A stretch of 64,000 nucleotides of DNA. It comes from Dugong dugon. Lineage: Eukaryota > Chordata > Mammalia > Sirenia > Dugongidae. The position numbers and the translations under genes were made by a program. Positions 54,761-64,000 of the stretch are shown here, piece after piece. The notes under the pieces were generated by a model. It did not search any database. It saw only the letters and a list, made by a program, of their open reading frames with translations, and was not told the DNA's origin. How positions within the stretch are numbered: the stretch's first letter is position 1; every line of letters begins with the position of its first letter. The stretch spans positions 7,861,001-7,925,000 of the forward strand of contig CM057482.1 in the NCBI GenBank assembly GCA_030035585.1, given 5' to 3'.

Positions 54761-55364
54761 TTGTACGTTGCCTACCCCTCTCTGAGGCCCTGAGGTTTCT
54801 CCTCCTCCAGCCTCTTGTTCATGCCAGCTGCTTACCCTCCTGACCTTCTCAACATGCCCCAACCCAGGTTCCCTGTTGACAGGTTCTGCCGACACCTGAA
54901 ACAATGCAATTTGTGGAGCTGTTGGAAAACCAGGGACAATCAAAACCGTAAGATACAGCAGCCCTTGGGCCCCAAGGAGCTCCTCATGTGACACACGTGA
55001 GCACTAGGAACCTGCTTGCAGCAGCTGCGTGTCATTACCAGCGAAGTCATAACACTCAATGAAGACAAAGCCAGACACTGGCCTGTGTAATTCAACCCTG
55101 GGTTTCCACCACGGCCACCAGAAACTGCTTTGCCAGAAACTGCCAGCTCAGACCAAAGTTCAACCCGGTTCTAATTCCAACAAGCAGTTGCATTTCTGAT
55201 AATGAGTTATCAAATTAACTGTGACCTTGGCACCTGCCAGACCAAACCAATTCCCAAGGATTTTCAGAGAGCACATGCTCTGAGATTTTGTTTTTGGTTT
55301 GATACCTGTGTATTTTCAAACTTTTAAACACTTGACTTTGGATATCATAAAAGCTTTTTGTCTG

Positions 55365-55366
<2 letters not shown>
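54761..55366. other. No feature recognised
   Basis: The 139-codon minus-strand frame at 54575-54994 runs out of the RTE into unassigned DNA and is not a gene by any motif. Confidence 0.4.

Positions 55367-55412
<46 letters not shown>
55367..55412 (+). repeat. (GT)23 microsatellite
   Basis: 46 bases of uninterrupted gt. Confidence 0.98.
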
Positions 55413-55413
<1 letters not shown>

Positions 55414-55934
55414 GGGTCTAAAGTAACTCAGTAATTCCATATTTAAACATGGTGAATTCAGGGTTAGAGCTCAGTCAGGTCAAGATTTCCACCCCTTTCC
55501 ATCTCTCACCCTCTTTCCTCTGGGGGAGGTGTCTGGACCACGGCCATTGTCGGGGCGGCTGGCTCTGCTGCGCCATGGCATTGTAGTCTGCCTCTGGTCC
55601 CTGTCCTTATGGCCTAGCAGCAGTGTTGATGTCCCCGCCCTGCAGCAGCCTTCGGTCATTGGGCCCATTCACTCTGGTTCTTCCTGTTTCTGATACCAGG
55701 TGCTTCTGGGTGGGCCAGCTCACTCTCAGCCACTTCTGTGCCCCTCCAGGGTGCCATGGTGAGATCTGTGATGCTTTCTTGTGCGTTCTGGGGCACATCG
55801 CACCTGGTGAGCTTCCCTCAGCCATTGCTGCCTCCCTACCCAGGCCCTAAGATGGGGCATTCATCTACTCACACTGACAGTGACGACCAATGCAGGCAGA
55901 GGTCTACAAGGAAAGAATCTAAAGACACACGGAA
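55413..55934. other. No gene recognised
   Basis: 55500-55850 is GC-rich with frames of 62-75 codons on both strands. No motif. Confidence 0.4.
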
Positions 55935-56148
55935 GGAGCTCTTGTGTTGAACAGTTACACGCGCTGCTGCTAACCAAAAGTTTGGCAGTTCAAACCCACC
56001 CACTGGCAATTCAAATCTCACACTCGGGAGACGGACCTAGCAATCTGATCCCGTAAAGATTACAGCCTAGAAAACCCTAGGGGCAGTTCTACTCTGTCAC
56101 ACTGGGTCACTGTGAGTCGAAATCAACTCGATGGTACCTAAGAACAGC
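55935..56148 (+). mobile_element. AfroSINE, longer form with RTE end
   Basis: Head decayed; 'gctgctaaccaaaagtttggcagttcaaaccc' clear. The end 'gtgagtcgaaatcaactcgatggtacctaagaacagcag' is the full RTE-type end. About 20 extra bases sit in the middle (ccactggcaattcaaatctc), partly repeating the B-box region. Confidence 0.82.
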
Positions 56149-56234
56149 AGTAACATAGACACATAGACATGAATCCTTCTTTCCTTGCCTCCTTAACCAG
56201 AGTTTACTGAAAATAATTTGCCTATGCATTTACT

Positions 56235-56335
56235 CATAAACAAATATTTACTGAGTTCTGACTATGTGCCAAGTGCTGTTCTAGGTACTGGGGATACAGG
56301 AATAGATAAGACACGAATCCTGATTTTGTGGAAAT
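56235..56335 (-). mobile_element. L2 LINE 3' end
   Basis: 'ttactgagttctgactatgtgccaagtgctgttctaggtactggggatacagg' is the antisense L2 3' end. Confidence 0.75.
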
Positions 56336-56561
56336 TAGATTCCGATAGATCAAGACAAACTATAACAGAATCTCATTTCACAGTGAAAACCGAGCTGATT
56401 TTGATTCTTCTATCCAAATGACCCATGAAATATTTGGCTGCCCCCCAAAAACAGGATATGCCTGAAATCTAAGTTTTGAGCCAGTTCTCACGAAGTAAAA
56501 GTTACAAATTCCTAGGATTGAGTGGTAGGTTTCCTTCCAGTATACCAAAAAGTACGGAAAA

Positions 56562-56762
56562 CCACACCCGTTGCCGTCCAGTTGATTCCAACTCATAGTG
56601 ACCCTACAGGACAGAGTACAACTGCCCCATAGGGTTTCCAGGGCTGTAGTCTTTACAAAAGCAGACTGCCACATCTTTCTCCCACAGAGCAGATGGAGGG
56701 TTCGAACTGCTGGCCTTTCGGATAGCAGCCAAGCGCTTAACCACTGCACCACCAGGGTTTCT
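56562..56762 (-). mobile_element. AfroSINE
   Basis: Tail (cgttgccgtccagttgattcc), 'agcagactgccacatctttctcccacagagc', head (gtggtgcagtggttaagcgc, minus strand). Confidence 0.93.
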
Positions 56763-56799
56763 TAAAAAGTGCAGAAATGACCTCTTTTAAGACAATATA

Positions 56800-57140
56800 A
56801 GTAGCTGTCCATTATTGAATGCTTCGTATGTGTCAGAGGAGCCTATGGGGCAGTTCTACTCTGTCCTGGGGGTCACTATGAGTCAGAATCGACTCGGCGG
56901 CAATGGGTTTGGTTTTTTGGATTTTTTTATGTGTCATACGCTATCAGGGTCTCTTCACATGTTATCTGTAATTCTTAGTGTGACCATAGGTAAGGTGAGT
57001 GTTGTTGGTATTAGTAGCCCCACTTTACAGATGAGAAAACTGAGGCTGAGAGAATTTAAATCAATTACCTGCCGTCACACAGGTATTAAGTGGGTGAGCC
57101 TTAGTGGAACCCAGATAATCTCACATCACTCTGCCTCCCT
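56800..57140 (-). mobile_element. MIR SINE split by a truncated AfroSINE
   Basis: Antisense MIR: 'tccattattgaatgcttcg' before the insert, and after it 'tagccccactttacagatgagaaaactgaggctgagagaatttaaatc' and 'cgtcacacaggtattaagtgg'. Confidence 0.82.
56827..56936 (+). mobile_element. 5'-truncated AfroSINE with 9-bp target duplication
   Basis: Only the 3' half of the SINE is present (cctatggggcagttctactctgtcc...gactcggcggcaatgggtttgg plus a T-rich end). The exact repeat tatgtgtca lies at 56827-56835 and 56928-56936. Confidence 0.9.
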
Positions 57141-58005
57141 GTTAGAAATCCATAAGAAGAAAAATAACATTATGAGTGGAGATTCTTGGAGTGTTCCTTT
57201 AAATAACCAGTCTTGCTCTTTACATTTAAGAGCACGTAAGTGTACATTGGAAGAGTTAGGAAAAAGTTGGCTTGGAGAGCCGAGGTTGAACTAGAGAAAA
57301 TTTGTTACAGCTAAAGCTTGTGAAACCAAACAGAATGGTCACACGTCTCAGAAAATATGATGTATAAAGGTGTAAAGATAGAATCCATTTTACGAGTGTT
57401 CAGCTCCCATATAAACTTCAGGGAACAACAGATCTTGAGGAATTGAGGGAGAAGACAGGCAAGCAGATTCAATGTACCTCCTCTGTAGGTATGATCCAAC
57501 GCTAGGCCTCTATCCCCAAACTCCCTCTTCACACTACTTCTTCCCCTTCCCCGCCCCTGAAACTGAACTTGCCCTCTCCAGCCCCAGTAAGCCAGCCTTC
57601 CAGCAGTGAAAACTTCTTTCTCTGCATCCTCAGTCTCGGCCAAGACCCAGCTTCCCAGGCAGCTCAGGTTACCCCAGGCCTTTCATCAATCCAGACGTCC
57701 TCATGCCCTGAGCAAACCCAGACCACCGGGAGAGACCTCTATGAAAATCAGATTCTCCACCTGGATCACCTTCCCTCATAGTGCCTCAAAGTGTGCAAAA
57801 GGAAAGCTCCTGTGAGCTGATTTCAGCCCCATCAGGGTGGGCCCCAGGCACTGTGTTTCCACTCAGGGAAGGGGGAGGGGGAAAGAAGACTGTAAGCAAG
57901 AGCGGCAGGATCAACCCTTCCTCTTGAGAGGGTCTGGAAAGTCAGATGTAATCAGCCCTTCATGTTTGCATCTGCTTCTGTTGGACACATCTCGCCATCT
58001 TCCCT
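57141..58005. other. No gene recognised
   Basis: About 860 bp. A 110-codon minus-strand frame (57311-57643) is without motif. Confidence 0.4.
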
Positions 58006-58009
58006 TGTA

Positions 58010-58093
58010 GACATGTGTATCTCCTCCCTGAGACTATAAACTTTTTGAAGGCAGCAGAAAGTGAGTGCTCCACAAGCATTCTCTAATGCTTCA
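58010..58093 (+). mobile_element. L2 LINE 3' end
   Basis: 'tctcctccctgagactataaactttttgaaggcagcag' is sense L2. Similar text follows the SINE at 58290, so the SINE probably inserted into it. Confidence 0.6.
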
Positions 58094-58094
58094 T

Positions 58095-58290
58095 AGGTGT
58101 CCCTGGGTGGTGCACACAGTTAATGTGCTGTCTGCTAACCGAAAGGTTGGAGGTTGGAGTCCACCCAGACGCACCTTGCAAGAAAGGCCTGGTGACCTAC
58201 TTCTGATAAATCAGTCGCTGAAACCTTTGTGACACACGTGGGGTTGCCATGAGTTGGAATTGACTCCACGGCAACTGGTGGTGGTGGCAT
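58095..58290 (+). mobile_element. AfroSINE, long form
   Basis: Head (gtccctgggtggtgcacacagttaatgtg), 'gaaaggcctggtgacctacttctgataaatcag', tail (gttgccatgagttggaattgactccacggcaactgg). Confidence 0.92.
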
Positions 58291-59015
58291 GTTCCATAAA
58301 CATTCTCTCCTTTTTCCAAGAGAAGCCCAGCAGTGGCCCGTTAGAAACGGAAAATGCCGTCCAGGCTAAGGAACTTCGTGGGAAGGTGCAGAGTAGGTCG
58401 GTAAACCTCCACTCCTGCCCACCACCGTCTCCTCTTCTCCTCACCTAATCCTTATCCCTTTTTAGCTTTCTGATGATTAGAACAAAAATGTCATTGTGAT
58501 CATGACCAAATTACAGGGAATGGAAATACAAAGAACAGACCTGATTAAGCTAGTTGAAGTTTCCTGTCACGTGATCCTCACGGAACCCTCATCAGATGTT
58601 CTATTCACCGTTCTCAAAGTTATCTTCTGCTTTTGTCTGAAGTTAGTTGTTTCACTAATTATTTTTATTTGTACCCTTGAAAAGAATGTATCCACTTATT
58701 TTTTGACATTGTCCTTACAATATCTGTCTTCACAAAAAAATTTCCGGAACATGAACAGATACATTTGATTACTGGGATGTAGTTACAGTATTAATACCTC
58801 GGAGTAAAGTGTCTTAGGACGTTCTCTCTAAGCCTTGATCTGTGCGGGTTTTGCATTTTCAGGCTAGTGCCTGGAAAAAAAACTGTGAGGTGGGTGAAGT
58901 TTGTTTTTAATATCCTCTCTCCTCTACCACCCTCTGTCCCTTAATTTCCCACCTCCCACCTGCCCTGCCTGCAGCAGGTACCCCAGGCCTCAGGTCTGAA
59001 GTCTTCTACAGAGAG
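58291..59015. other. No feature recognised
   Basis: Single-copy-looking DNA. A 90-codon hydrophobic frame (58496-58768) has no family match that I can make. Confidence 0.4.
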
Positions 59016-59019
59016 AAAA

Positions 59020-59180
59020 TAAAGGGAAGAGTTTGACCTCTAGTGTCAGCCTGCCTGGGTTCAAATCCAAGCTCTACTCCTTACTAATCATGCGACCTTG
59101 GGCGAGTTACTTGTACTTCTTGTTGTCATTCGGCTTCCCCATCTGCAAAGTAGCAATAATAATACGTTACAATGAGGATG
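59020..59180 (+). mobile_element. MIR SINE remnant
   Basis: Sense MIR with tRNA-related and CORE parts: 'gcctgcctgggttcaaatccaagctctactcc', 'tgcgaccttgggcgagttacttg', 'cttccccatctgcaaagtagcaataataatacg'. Confidence 0.87.
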
Positions 59181-59182
59181 AA

Positions 59183-59218
59183 GGAGTCCCTGGATAACGT
59201 AGTGGTTTCGCAACAGTT
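59183..59218 (+). mobile_element. AfroSINE head fragment
   Basis: 'ggagtccctggataacgtagtgg' is the SINE head alone. No body or tail follows. Confidence 0.5.
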
Positions 59219-59870
59219 CTGTAAGCCTGAAATAATTTAAACATTCTGTTTTGAATGATAATGGCGAGGAGGGCATTCCAGAGCAGACCAAGTGGAAGAG
59301 GAAGAGGCAGTGGTTCTAGCGTAGGTGAGGAGGAGGAAGAGGGGGAGATGCACTAGAGAGGTACACAGACAATCCTGACAAATGAAGCTCCATCCCCTGC
59401 AGACAGAGCGACAGAGGCAGGAGACATTGGCCATTTGCTAAATTAAGATCTGCTGCCAAATTGCAAAATAAATCTTCTTATTTTTGCTATATAGTCTAAA
59501 ATATGGATTTTCCCACTTGGGATAAATACTCAGCTTTTCTAGCATCTTGTAACATTAGGATACCTATCAAGGCCTTGATAGGACGAAAACCTGCTTGTAG
59601 TTCTGGCTAGATTTCAGAAATGTGCCTGAGCTGAGCTGTTGTTCTTCTCTCTGGAACATGGCAGATGGACTCTGAAGTATACAACCAGTGGGATGGAAAG
59701 ATGCAATTCTTTGTGTTTGTATCGTTGAGTGCAGTCACCCAAACACGTCCCCAGCAGACCGACCTTTGTACAGACTTAAGACTAGAACCACAGATGTGGA
59801 GAAAAGCTGCTTTGCAGAATTACACCAATCAGCCTAAGCTAAACAGGAGGTGCGACAAACAGAGGGGAGC
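59219..59870. other. No gene recognised
   Basis: Spacer with an AG-rich stretch (59285-59350). No assignment. Confidence 0.4.
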
Positions 59871-60363
59871 TGTCTTAGTCTAGTGCCGATATAACAGAAA
59901 TACAAGTGGATGGCTTTCACAAAGAGAAATTTATTTCTTCACAGTAAAGTAGGCTAAAAGTCCAAATTCAGGGCGTCAGCTCCGGGGAAGACTTTCTCTC
60001 TCTCTGCCTTCTCATCAGTGTTCCCCCGGACTAGGAGTTTCCCGGCGCAAGGACCCCGGTCCAAAGGACGCGCTCTGCTCCCGGCCTGCTTTCTTGATGG
60101 TATGAGATCCCCAACTCTCGGCTTGCTTCCCTTTCCTTTTGTCTCTTGAGAGCTAAAAGGTGGTGCAGGCCACACCCCAGGGAAACTCCCTTTACATTGG
60201 CTCAGGGATGTGACCTGGGTAACAGTGGTGTTACAATCCCACCCTAATCCTCTTTAACATAAAATTACAATCACAAAATGGAGGCCAACCACACAATTCT
60301 GGGAATCATGGCCCAGCCAAACTGATACACACGTTTTTGGGGGACACAATTCAATCCATGACA
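59871..60363 (-). mobile_element. Solo LTR, MaLR/ERVL-like Afrotherian family
   Basis: Antisense, from tgtcttagtctagtgccg to caatccatgaca, about 493 bp. The flanks ggagc (59866-59870) and ggtgc (60364-60368) agree at four of five bases. No internal region. Confidence 0.86.
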
Positions 60364-60444
60364 GGTGCCTGCTCCTGTTCGTGTGAATCATACTGTTACA
60401 AAATGCAGCTGTCTCGTTTACCCTTTCCCATCTTTACACTTAAT

Positions 60445-60590
60445 ATTTTAGAAAAGATCAACTGAGGTTCAAAGAGGTTAAGCATTTTCCCCAAGGTTAT
60501 GCAGCTAGTTGGTTAACAGAGCCTGGATTTGAAGCTAGTTCTTTCTGGCCTCAGATGTCCTGCTCTTTCTTATGCTACACTTTCCTTTCT
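60445..60590 (-). mobile_element. MIR SINE remnant
   Basis: Antisense MIR: 'gatcaactgaggttcaaagaggttaagcattttccccaaggttatgcagctag', then 'gagcctggatttgaagc'. Confidence 0.8.
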
Positions 60591-60985
60591 TTTTCTTATT
60601 TCCTACCAGGAGGAGGCATCTGTCTCAACAGAGGCTGACTTCATATCCAGCTACTGAGATAGGATCAATAATTCTAAAGATAACAGCTTTCCTTTGCAGG
60701 GATTGGTTCAGGATTGGGAATGTGAACCAGTTGGGGCCAATAAAATGTATAGAGAAGTTTACCAGGGCCTTCTGGGAAAGTTTGTCCTCAGTCTTCCGGG
60801 GGTGCTTTTAGAAGCAAGACCTTCTCTCCAGCCTGGGCACTAACAAGAAGTCATGTGGTCATTCAAATTGTTACTAGCCATCATCCTAGGCCTACCTATA
60901 AGTGTGACCTGCTTTAGAATGAAATGATGCTGTGGATGGCAGGCAGAGATATGGAAAGAACATGTGTTCTTGTGTACCGCCTCTA
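60591..60985. other. No feature recognised
   Basis: Spacer without known repeat. Confidence 0.4.
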
Positions 60986-60988
60986 CCC

Positions 60989-61642
60989 ACTTATTTATCT
61001 GGTGCTGCTATAGCAGAAATATCCCAAGTGGGTGGCTTTAACAAACAGAAATGTATTCTCTCGCAGTTAGGAGGCTAGAAGTCTGAATTCAGCTCTAGGG
61101 GAAAGCGTTCTGTCTGTGTTGGCTGTGGAAGTAGGTCACAATCTTCCCCTGGTCTAGGAGTTTCTCGGCGTAGGGAACTCAGGTTTCAAAGGGTGCGCTC
61201 TGCTCCTGGTTCTTCTTTCTTGGCAGTGAGAGGTCCCCTCATCTCTGCTCGCTTGTTTAATCTCTTTTCTATCTCCAAAGAGACTGACTCAAGATACAAC
61301 CTAATCCCATAGATTATATCCTGCCTCGTTAACATGACTCCCTCTAATCCTGCCTCATTACCATCATGTCGTTGTTGTGGCTCCATGCCACTGAGTCAAT
61401 TCTGACTCCGGGCGACCCTATAGGACAGAGTAGAACTGCACCATAGGGTTTCCAAGGAGCAGCTGGTGGATTCGAACTGCCTACCCTTCGGTTAGCAGCT
61501 TTAGGATTTACAACACACAGGATGATTACATCAGATCACAAAATGGTGGATAATTATATCAGATTACACAGTGGAGGACAATTACATAATACTGAGAATC
61601 ATGGCCTCACCAAGTTGACACATATTTTAGGGGGGACAGAGT
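60989..61642 (-). mobile_element. LTR, MaLR/ERVL-like Afrotherian family, with AfroSINE inside
   Basis: Antisense fossil LTR beginning 'ttatttatctggtgctgctatagcag'. It fades near 61640, so the far end is not clear. An AfroSINE (61370-61500) is inserted about two-thirds along. No internal region. Confidence 0.82.
61370..61500 (-). mobile_element. AfroSINE inside the LTR
   Basis: 'ccatgccactgagtcaattctgactccgggcg', 'aactgcaccatagggtttccaagg', 'gaactgcctacccttcggttagcagc'. The first tRNA-like bases of the head are missing. Confidence 0.87.
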
Positions 61643-61659
61643 TCCTGGACCTCCTCTTG

Positions 61660-62255
61660 CTTTTCCAAAGACAGCTTCGAATGTTATCGCTGGCTCCCTT
61701 TCTCTTCACTGTCAGTATTTCTCACTTTTCTGGATATTCCCATCTGCATTCAAACATGTGTTGGAGTCTTTCATATTAAAAGAAAACACACCTCCTTTGA
61801 CTCCACATTCTCTTTCAGCTACAGATCTTTTTCTCTCCTCTACTTTTATGAAACCTTTCTGTGTGGACTTTCTCACCTTCCGCTTAAACTTGTTATCCCC
61901 TTCTAGTGTGACTTCTGCTATCACCGCTTTCCTAGACCTGCTCTTATCGAGGTCACCACTGACTTCCACCTTGCCATTTCCAGTAGACATGTCTCTGTTC
62001 TCATTTTTCTTGACCTCCCAGCAGGATTTACGTTGATTGATTGAACGCCCCCTCTTTCTTGGAACATTTCTCTATCTTGGCTTCCATGACTCCACACTCA
62101 CCCGGTCTTTCTCCTACCTCATTGGCTGCTGCTTCTCTTTCTCCTACATGCTGGCTTCTCTTCTTCCACTGAATTTCTAAATATCGGACAGTCTCAAAGC
62201 TGGGTCCTAGGCCTGCTACCCTTCTCTGTTTATTCCATCTCTTCTTATAGTCATT
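61660..62255 (+). mobile_element. L2 LINE ORF2 fragment
   Basis: Sense L2. 61790-61990 matches the region before the RT core (ttgactccacattctctttcagctac, gaggtcaccactgacttccaccttgcc). 61991-62250 matches RT text (ttcttgacctcccagcaggatttacgttgattgattgaacgcccc, equivalent to LDLSAAFDTVDH; gggtcctaggcctgctacccttc, equivalent to GSVLGPLLF). Broken. Confidence 0.82.
61731..61966 (+). repeat. Left arm of a 235-bp inverted duplication
   Basis: The reverse complement of this arm matches 62504-62737 at about 87% by hand count (about 31 differences including a few gaps). The best blocks are 'gcagaagtcacacta', 'aaaagtagaggagagaaaaag' and 'gaatgcagatgggaatatcca' (as read in the right arm). The arm lies within the L2 ORF2 fragment. 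Confidence 0.88.
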
Positions 62256-62446
62256 TAATACTCAATTCAGGCAATGTTCACGCAATACTCAATCAGTATT
62301 TACTGACTCTCGACTATATGCCAGACACTGTTCTAAGCACTGGAAATAGAGCAATGAATAAACAAACAAACTCCCTGCCTTTGTAAAGCATGCATTCTAG
62401 GGGAAGAGAAACTAAGCAAACAACAAAAACAAACCATTCTCATTCT

Positions 62447-62797
62447 CTACTTACACTGCCTTGTTTTTCACACTTGCCATTTCCACCTCGACTTGCCAGG
62501 ATAGAAGTCAGTGGTGACCTTGACAAGAGTAGTCCTATGAGCCTAGTGATGGCAGAAGTCACACTAGGAGGGGATAACAAGTAAATGGAAGATGAGAAAG
62601 TCCACGCAGAAAGGTTTGATAAAAGTAGAGGAGAGAAAAAGGGCTGTAGCTGGAAGAGAACATGGAGTCACAGGAGGTTTGTTTTGCTTTAATATGGAAG
62701 AATCCAACACATATTTGAATGCAGATGGGAATATCCATATACAACGATTCAGGTAGCAATAAAAATGCTAGGAAGAAAAGTAAGGCAGTGTAAGTAG
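62447..62797. repeat. Insert bounded by 16-bp perfect inverted repeats
   Basis: ctacttacactgcctt at 62447-62462 and its exact reverse complement aaggcagtgtaagtag at 62782-62797. Similarity continues a few bases beyond with mismatches. The interior holds the right arm. Confidence 0.88.
62504..62737 (-). repeat. Right arm of a 235-bp inverted duplication
   Basis: Inverted copy of 61731-61966, about 540 bp away. Confidence 0.88.
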
Positions 62798-62883
62798 ATA
62801 ATGCCATTGGTGCCGTTTTTAGATAGGGTGGCCAGGGAAGGACTCTCTGAAGAGGTGGTGTTTCTATCTGTGTAAAGTGGACC

Positions 62884-62935
62884 GTATGACTGGGAATCGA
62901 CTCGACAGCAATGGACAGGTTTGGTTTTTTTTTAT
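62884..62935 (+). mobile_element. AfroSINE tail fragment inside L2
   Basis: 'gactgggaatcgactcgacagcaatgg', then 'ggtttgg' and a T-run. 'taaagtgga' flanks it at about 62874 and 62936, a likely target duplication. Confidence 0.75.
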
Positions 62936-63189
62936 TTAAAGTGGAGCGTGGGAGAGAGGAGACAAGGATGACTCCAAGTTCTTGCTTTCAATGGCAGAAG
63001 GAATGGTGGTGCCATTTATTGACATAAGAAAGACCAGGGGAGGAGAAGATTTGAGAGGGGAAAATCAAGAATTCCGTTTTGGATGTATTAAGGGATTCTT
63101 TTGATAAATGAAGTTGCTCTTGTGGGTGATTCTTTCTTCAGGTCTCAGGAAGACTCTCCCTGTCTCTGAGAGCATCCCCGTCACTCCCC

Positions 63190-63400
63190 AGCCCCAGCAG
63201 TCTCAGTTACACTCCCTGATACTAGTCTATTTTTTCATTGCAGTTATCGTAATCGTAATAACTTGCTTACTGTATGACTACTCTAAAAATAAGTTCTATG
63301 AGAACAGGACTCTTGTCTGGCTGGTTCATAGTTGCATTCCCCAGGCTCAATACTGTGCCTTCAAGTGAGGGCTCAACAAATATTTGTTGAATGAGTGAAC
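63190..63400 (+). mobile_element. L2 LINE 3' end
   Basis: Sense L2: 'aataagttctatgagaacaggactcttgtctg', 'cataaatatttgttgaatgagtg'-like end at 63375-63395. Confidence 0.78.
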
Positions 63401-63404
63401 AAAG

Positions 63405-63485
63405 TTAAGAGAACTGGGTTCTTGTCTGAGCTCAGCCAGTCACTAGCTATATGCCTTTGGGCAATCACCTCTCTCGTGTTTTCTC
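63405..63485 (+). mobile_element. MIR SINE fragment
   Basis: 'gagctcagccagtcactagctatatgcctttgggcaatcacctctc' is sense MIR. Confidence 0.7.
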
Positions 63486-63834
63486 AAGTTCAAAAGTAGT
63501 TCGAGTGGATGCTCTCCAAGAGCTAATTTTTCCATTTTGAAATTACATCTAAAACCTAGGATTTATATTCATTTAATCTGACCAAATTCTCATTCAGAAC
63601 CTCATTTTGTTACTAACAATGCTGAAGGGTTTCTGATGCAGAATGAGCGCCAAAATATTGCTTGCATGGAGATCCCCCTCCCGGCCCCCTTAAATCCTCA
63701 GTCGCACGAAGCCGTCTGTTTAGTGAGGCTCCACTCCAGGACCAGGAAGAAACAACTGGAAGGAAGGAGAAGTGAAGGAGTTGGTTTTCGACAACATTAT
63801 TTAGCCCCTATTCGTAAGTATGGTTCAATCCTTT
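63486..63834. other. No feature recognised
   Basis: Spacer. A 110-codon frame begins at 63636 and runs into the MIR; no motif. Confidence 0.4.
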
Positions 63835-63837
63835 TCA

Positions 63838-64000
63838 GGTTTTACCACGTTTCACATGTATTAAAGGTTATTGGGATATTAAGGCACAGCATCACAAAAC
63901 CCTACCAAGTAGGTGTTAGTACTTCCATTTCCCTGATGCAGGAAATGATGCTCAGGGAGATGAACTAATTCGCCTCAGTTCAGACAAGTGGCAAGCAGCA
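63838..64000 (-). mobile_element. MIR SINE remnant, runs to window edge
   Basis: Antisense MIR: 'caagtaggtgttagtacttccatttccctgatgcaggaaatgatgctcagggagatgaac'. Confidence 0.82.

Larger units (their letters stand above)
62285..63100 (-). mobile_element. L2 LINE 3' region with a foreign insert
   Basis: 62285-62427 is the antisense L2 3' end (ctatatgccagacactgttctaagcactgg). 62805-63100 continues it in order (atagggtggccagggaaggactctctgaagagg; gatgactccaagttcttgc; ccgttttggatgtattaagg). The DNA between, about 62428-62804, is out of order and contains the right arm of the inverted duplication. Confidence 0.72.

Noticed and set aside
63636-63968. 110-codon plus-strand frame near the window end
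   Set aside because: Its second half is antisense MIR, and the first half has no motif.

Overview
The window reads as nuclear DNA of a placental mammal from the clade Afrotheria, most probably a paenungulate such as an elephant. The main evidence is about 25 copies or pieces of AfroSINE (a tRNA-type head and a tail like an RTE/BovB LINE), several copies of that RTE LINE (it encodes the RTE carboxy-terminal motif around GHVIRRDQSLEKDIMLGK), L1 elements with 3' UTRs unlike human L1, and a lineage-type MaLR-like LTR present in at least seven places. Old pan-mammalian repeats (MIR, L2, CR1/L3, MLT1, Charlie-type hAT) lie beneath them. The species call is from memory of repeat families, not from a search.

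I recognise no host protein-coding exon, rRNA or functional tRNA. Open reading frames are short, and the recognisable ones belong to L1, L2 or RTE. The window is best read as intergenic or intronic, repeat-dense DNA.

Layout. 1-4.4 kb: hAT, RTE, MLT1 and AfroSINE remnants. 4.4-5.9 kb: an L1 ORF2 fragment between 18-bp direct repeats, with no poly(A) tail. 6-15 kb: sparse SINEs, L1 3' UTR pieces and a solo LTR. 14.5-17.5 kb: a dense nest, with an LTR inside an AfroSINE, an inverted LTR pair inside an RTE, and a second RTE facing the first. 19-20 kb: an L1 3' UTR. 21.6-30.1 kb: an old CR1/L3 LINE split by a nearly full-length L1 (22.3-28.95 kb) that has lost its reverse-transcriptase core. 30-43 kb: L2, L1 3' UTR pieces, RTE and three LTR copies or candidates. 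43-46 kb: two opposed copies of a tRNA-Gly-derived SINE, then three AfroSINEs in a row. 47-49.2 kb: an ERVL-type LTR holding an AfroSINE, a striking near-perfect palindrome (48462-48566) and a 5 x 38-bp minisatellite. 50-59 kb: scattered SINEs, RTE, MIR and a (GT)23 microsatellite. 59.8-61.6 kb: two more LTR copies. 61.6-63.4 kb: L2 pieces containing a 235-bp inverted duplication about 87% identical.

The elements form an interacting set rather than a pathway. AfroSINE and the tRNA-Gly SINE carry RTE-like tails and so probably borrowed RTE machinery. Nesting in both directions (LTR in SINE, SINE in LTR) shows the two families were active over the same period. The items most worth follow-up are the 48.5-kb palindrome, the 62-kb inverted duplication, the tRNA-Gly SINE pair, and the two insertions that have direct repeats but no expected tail.
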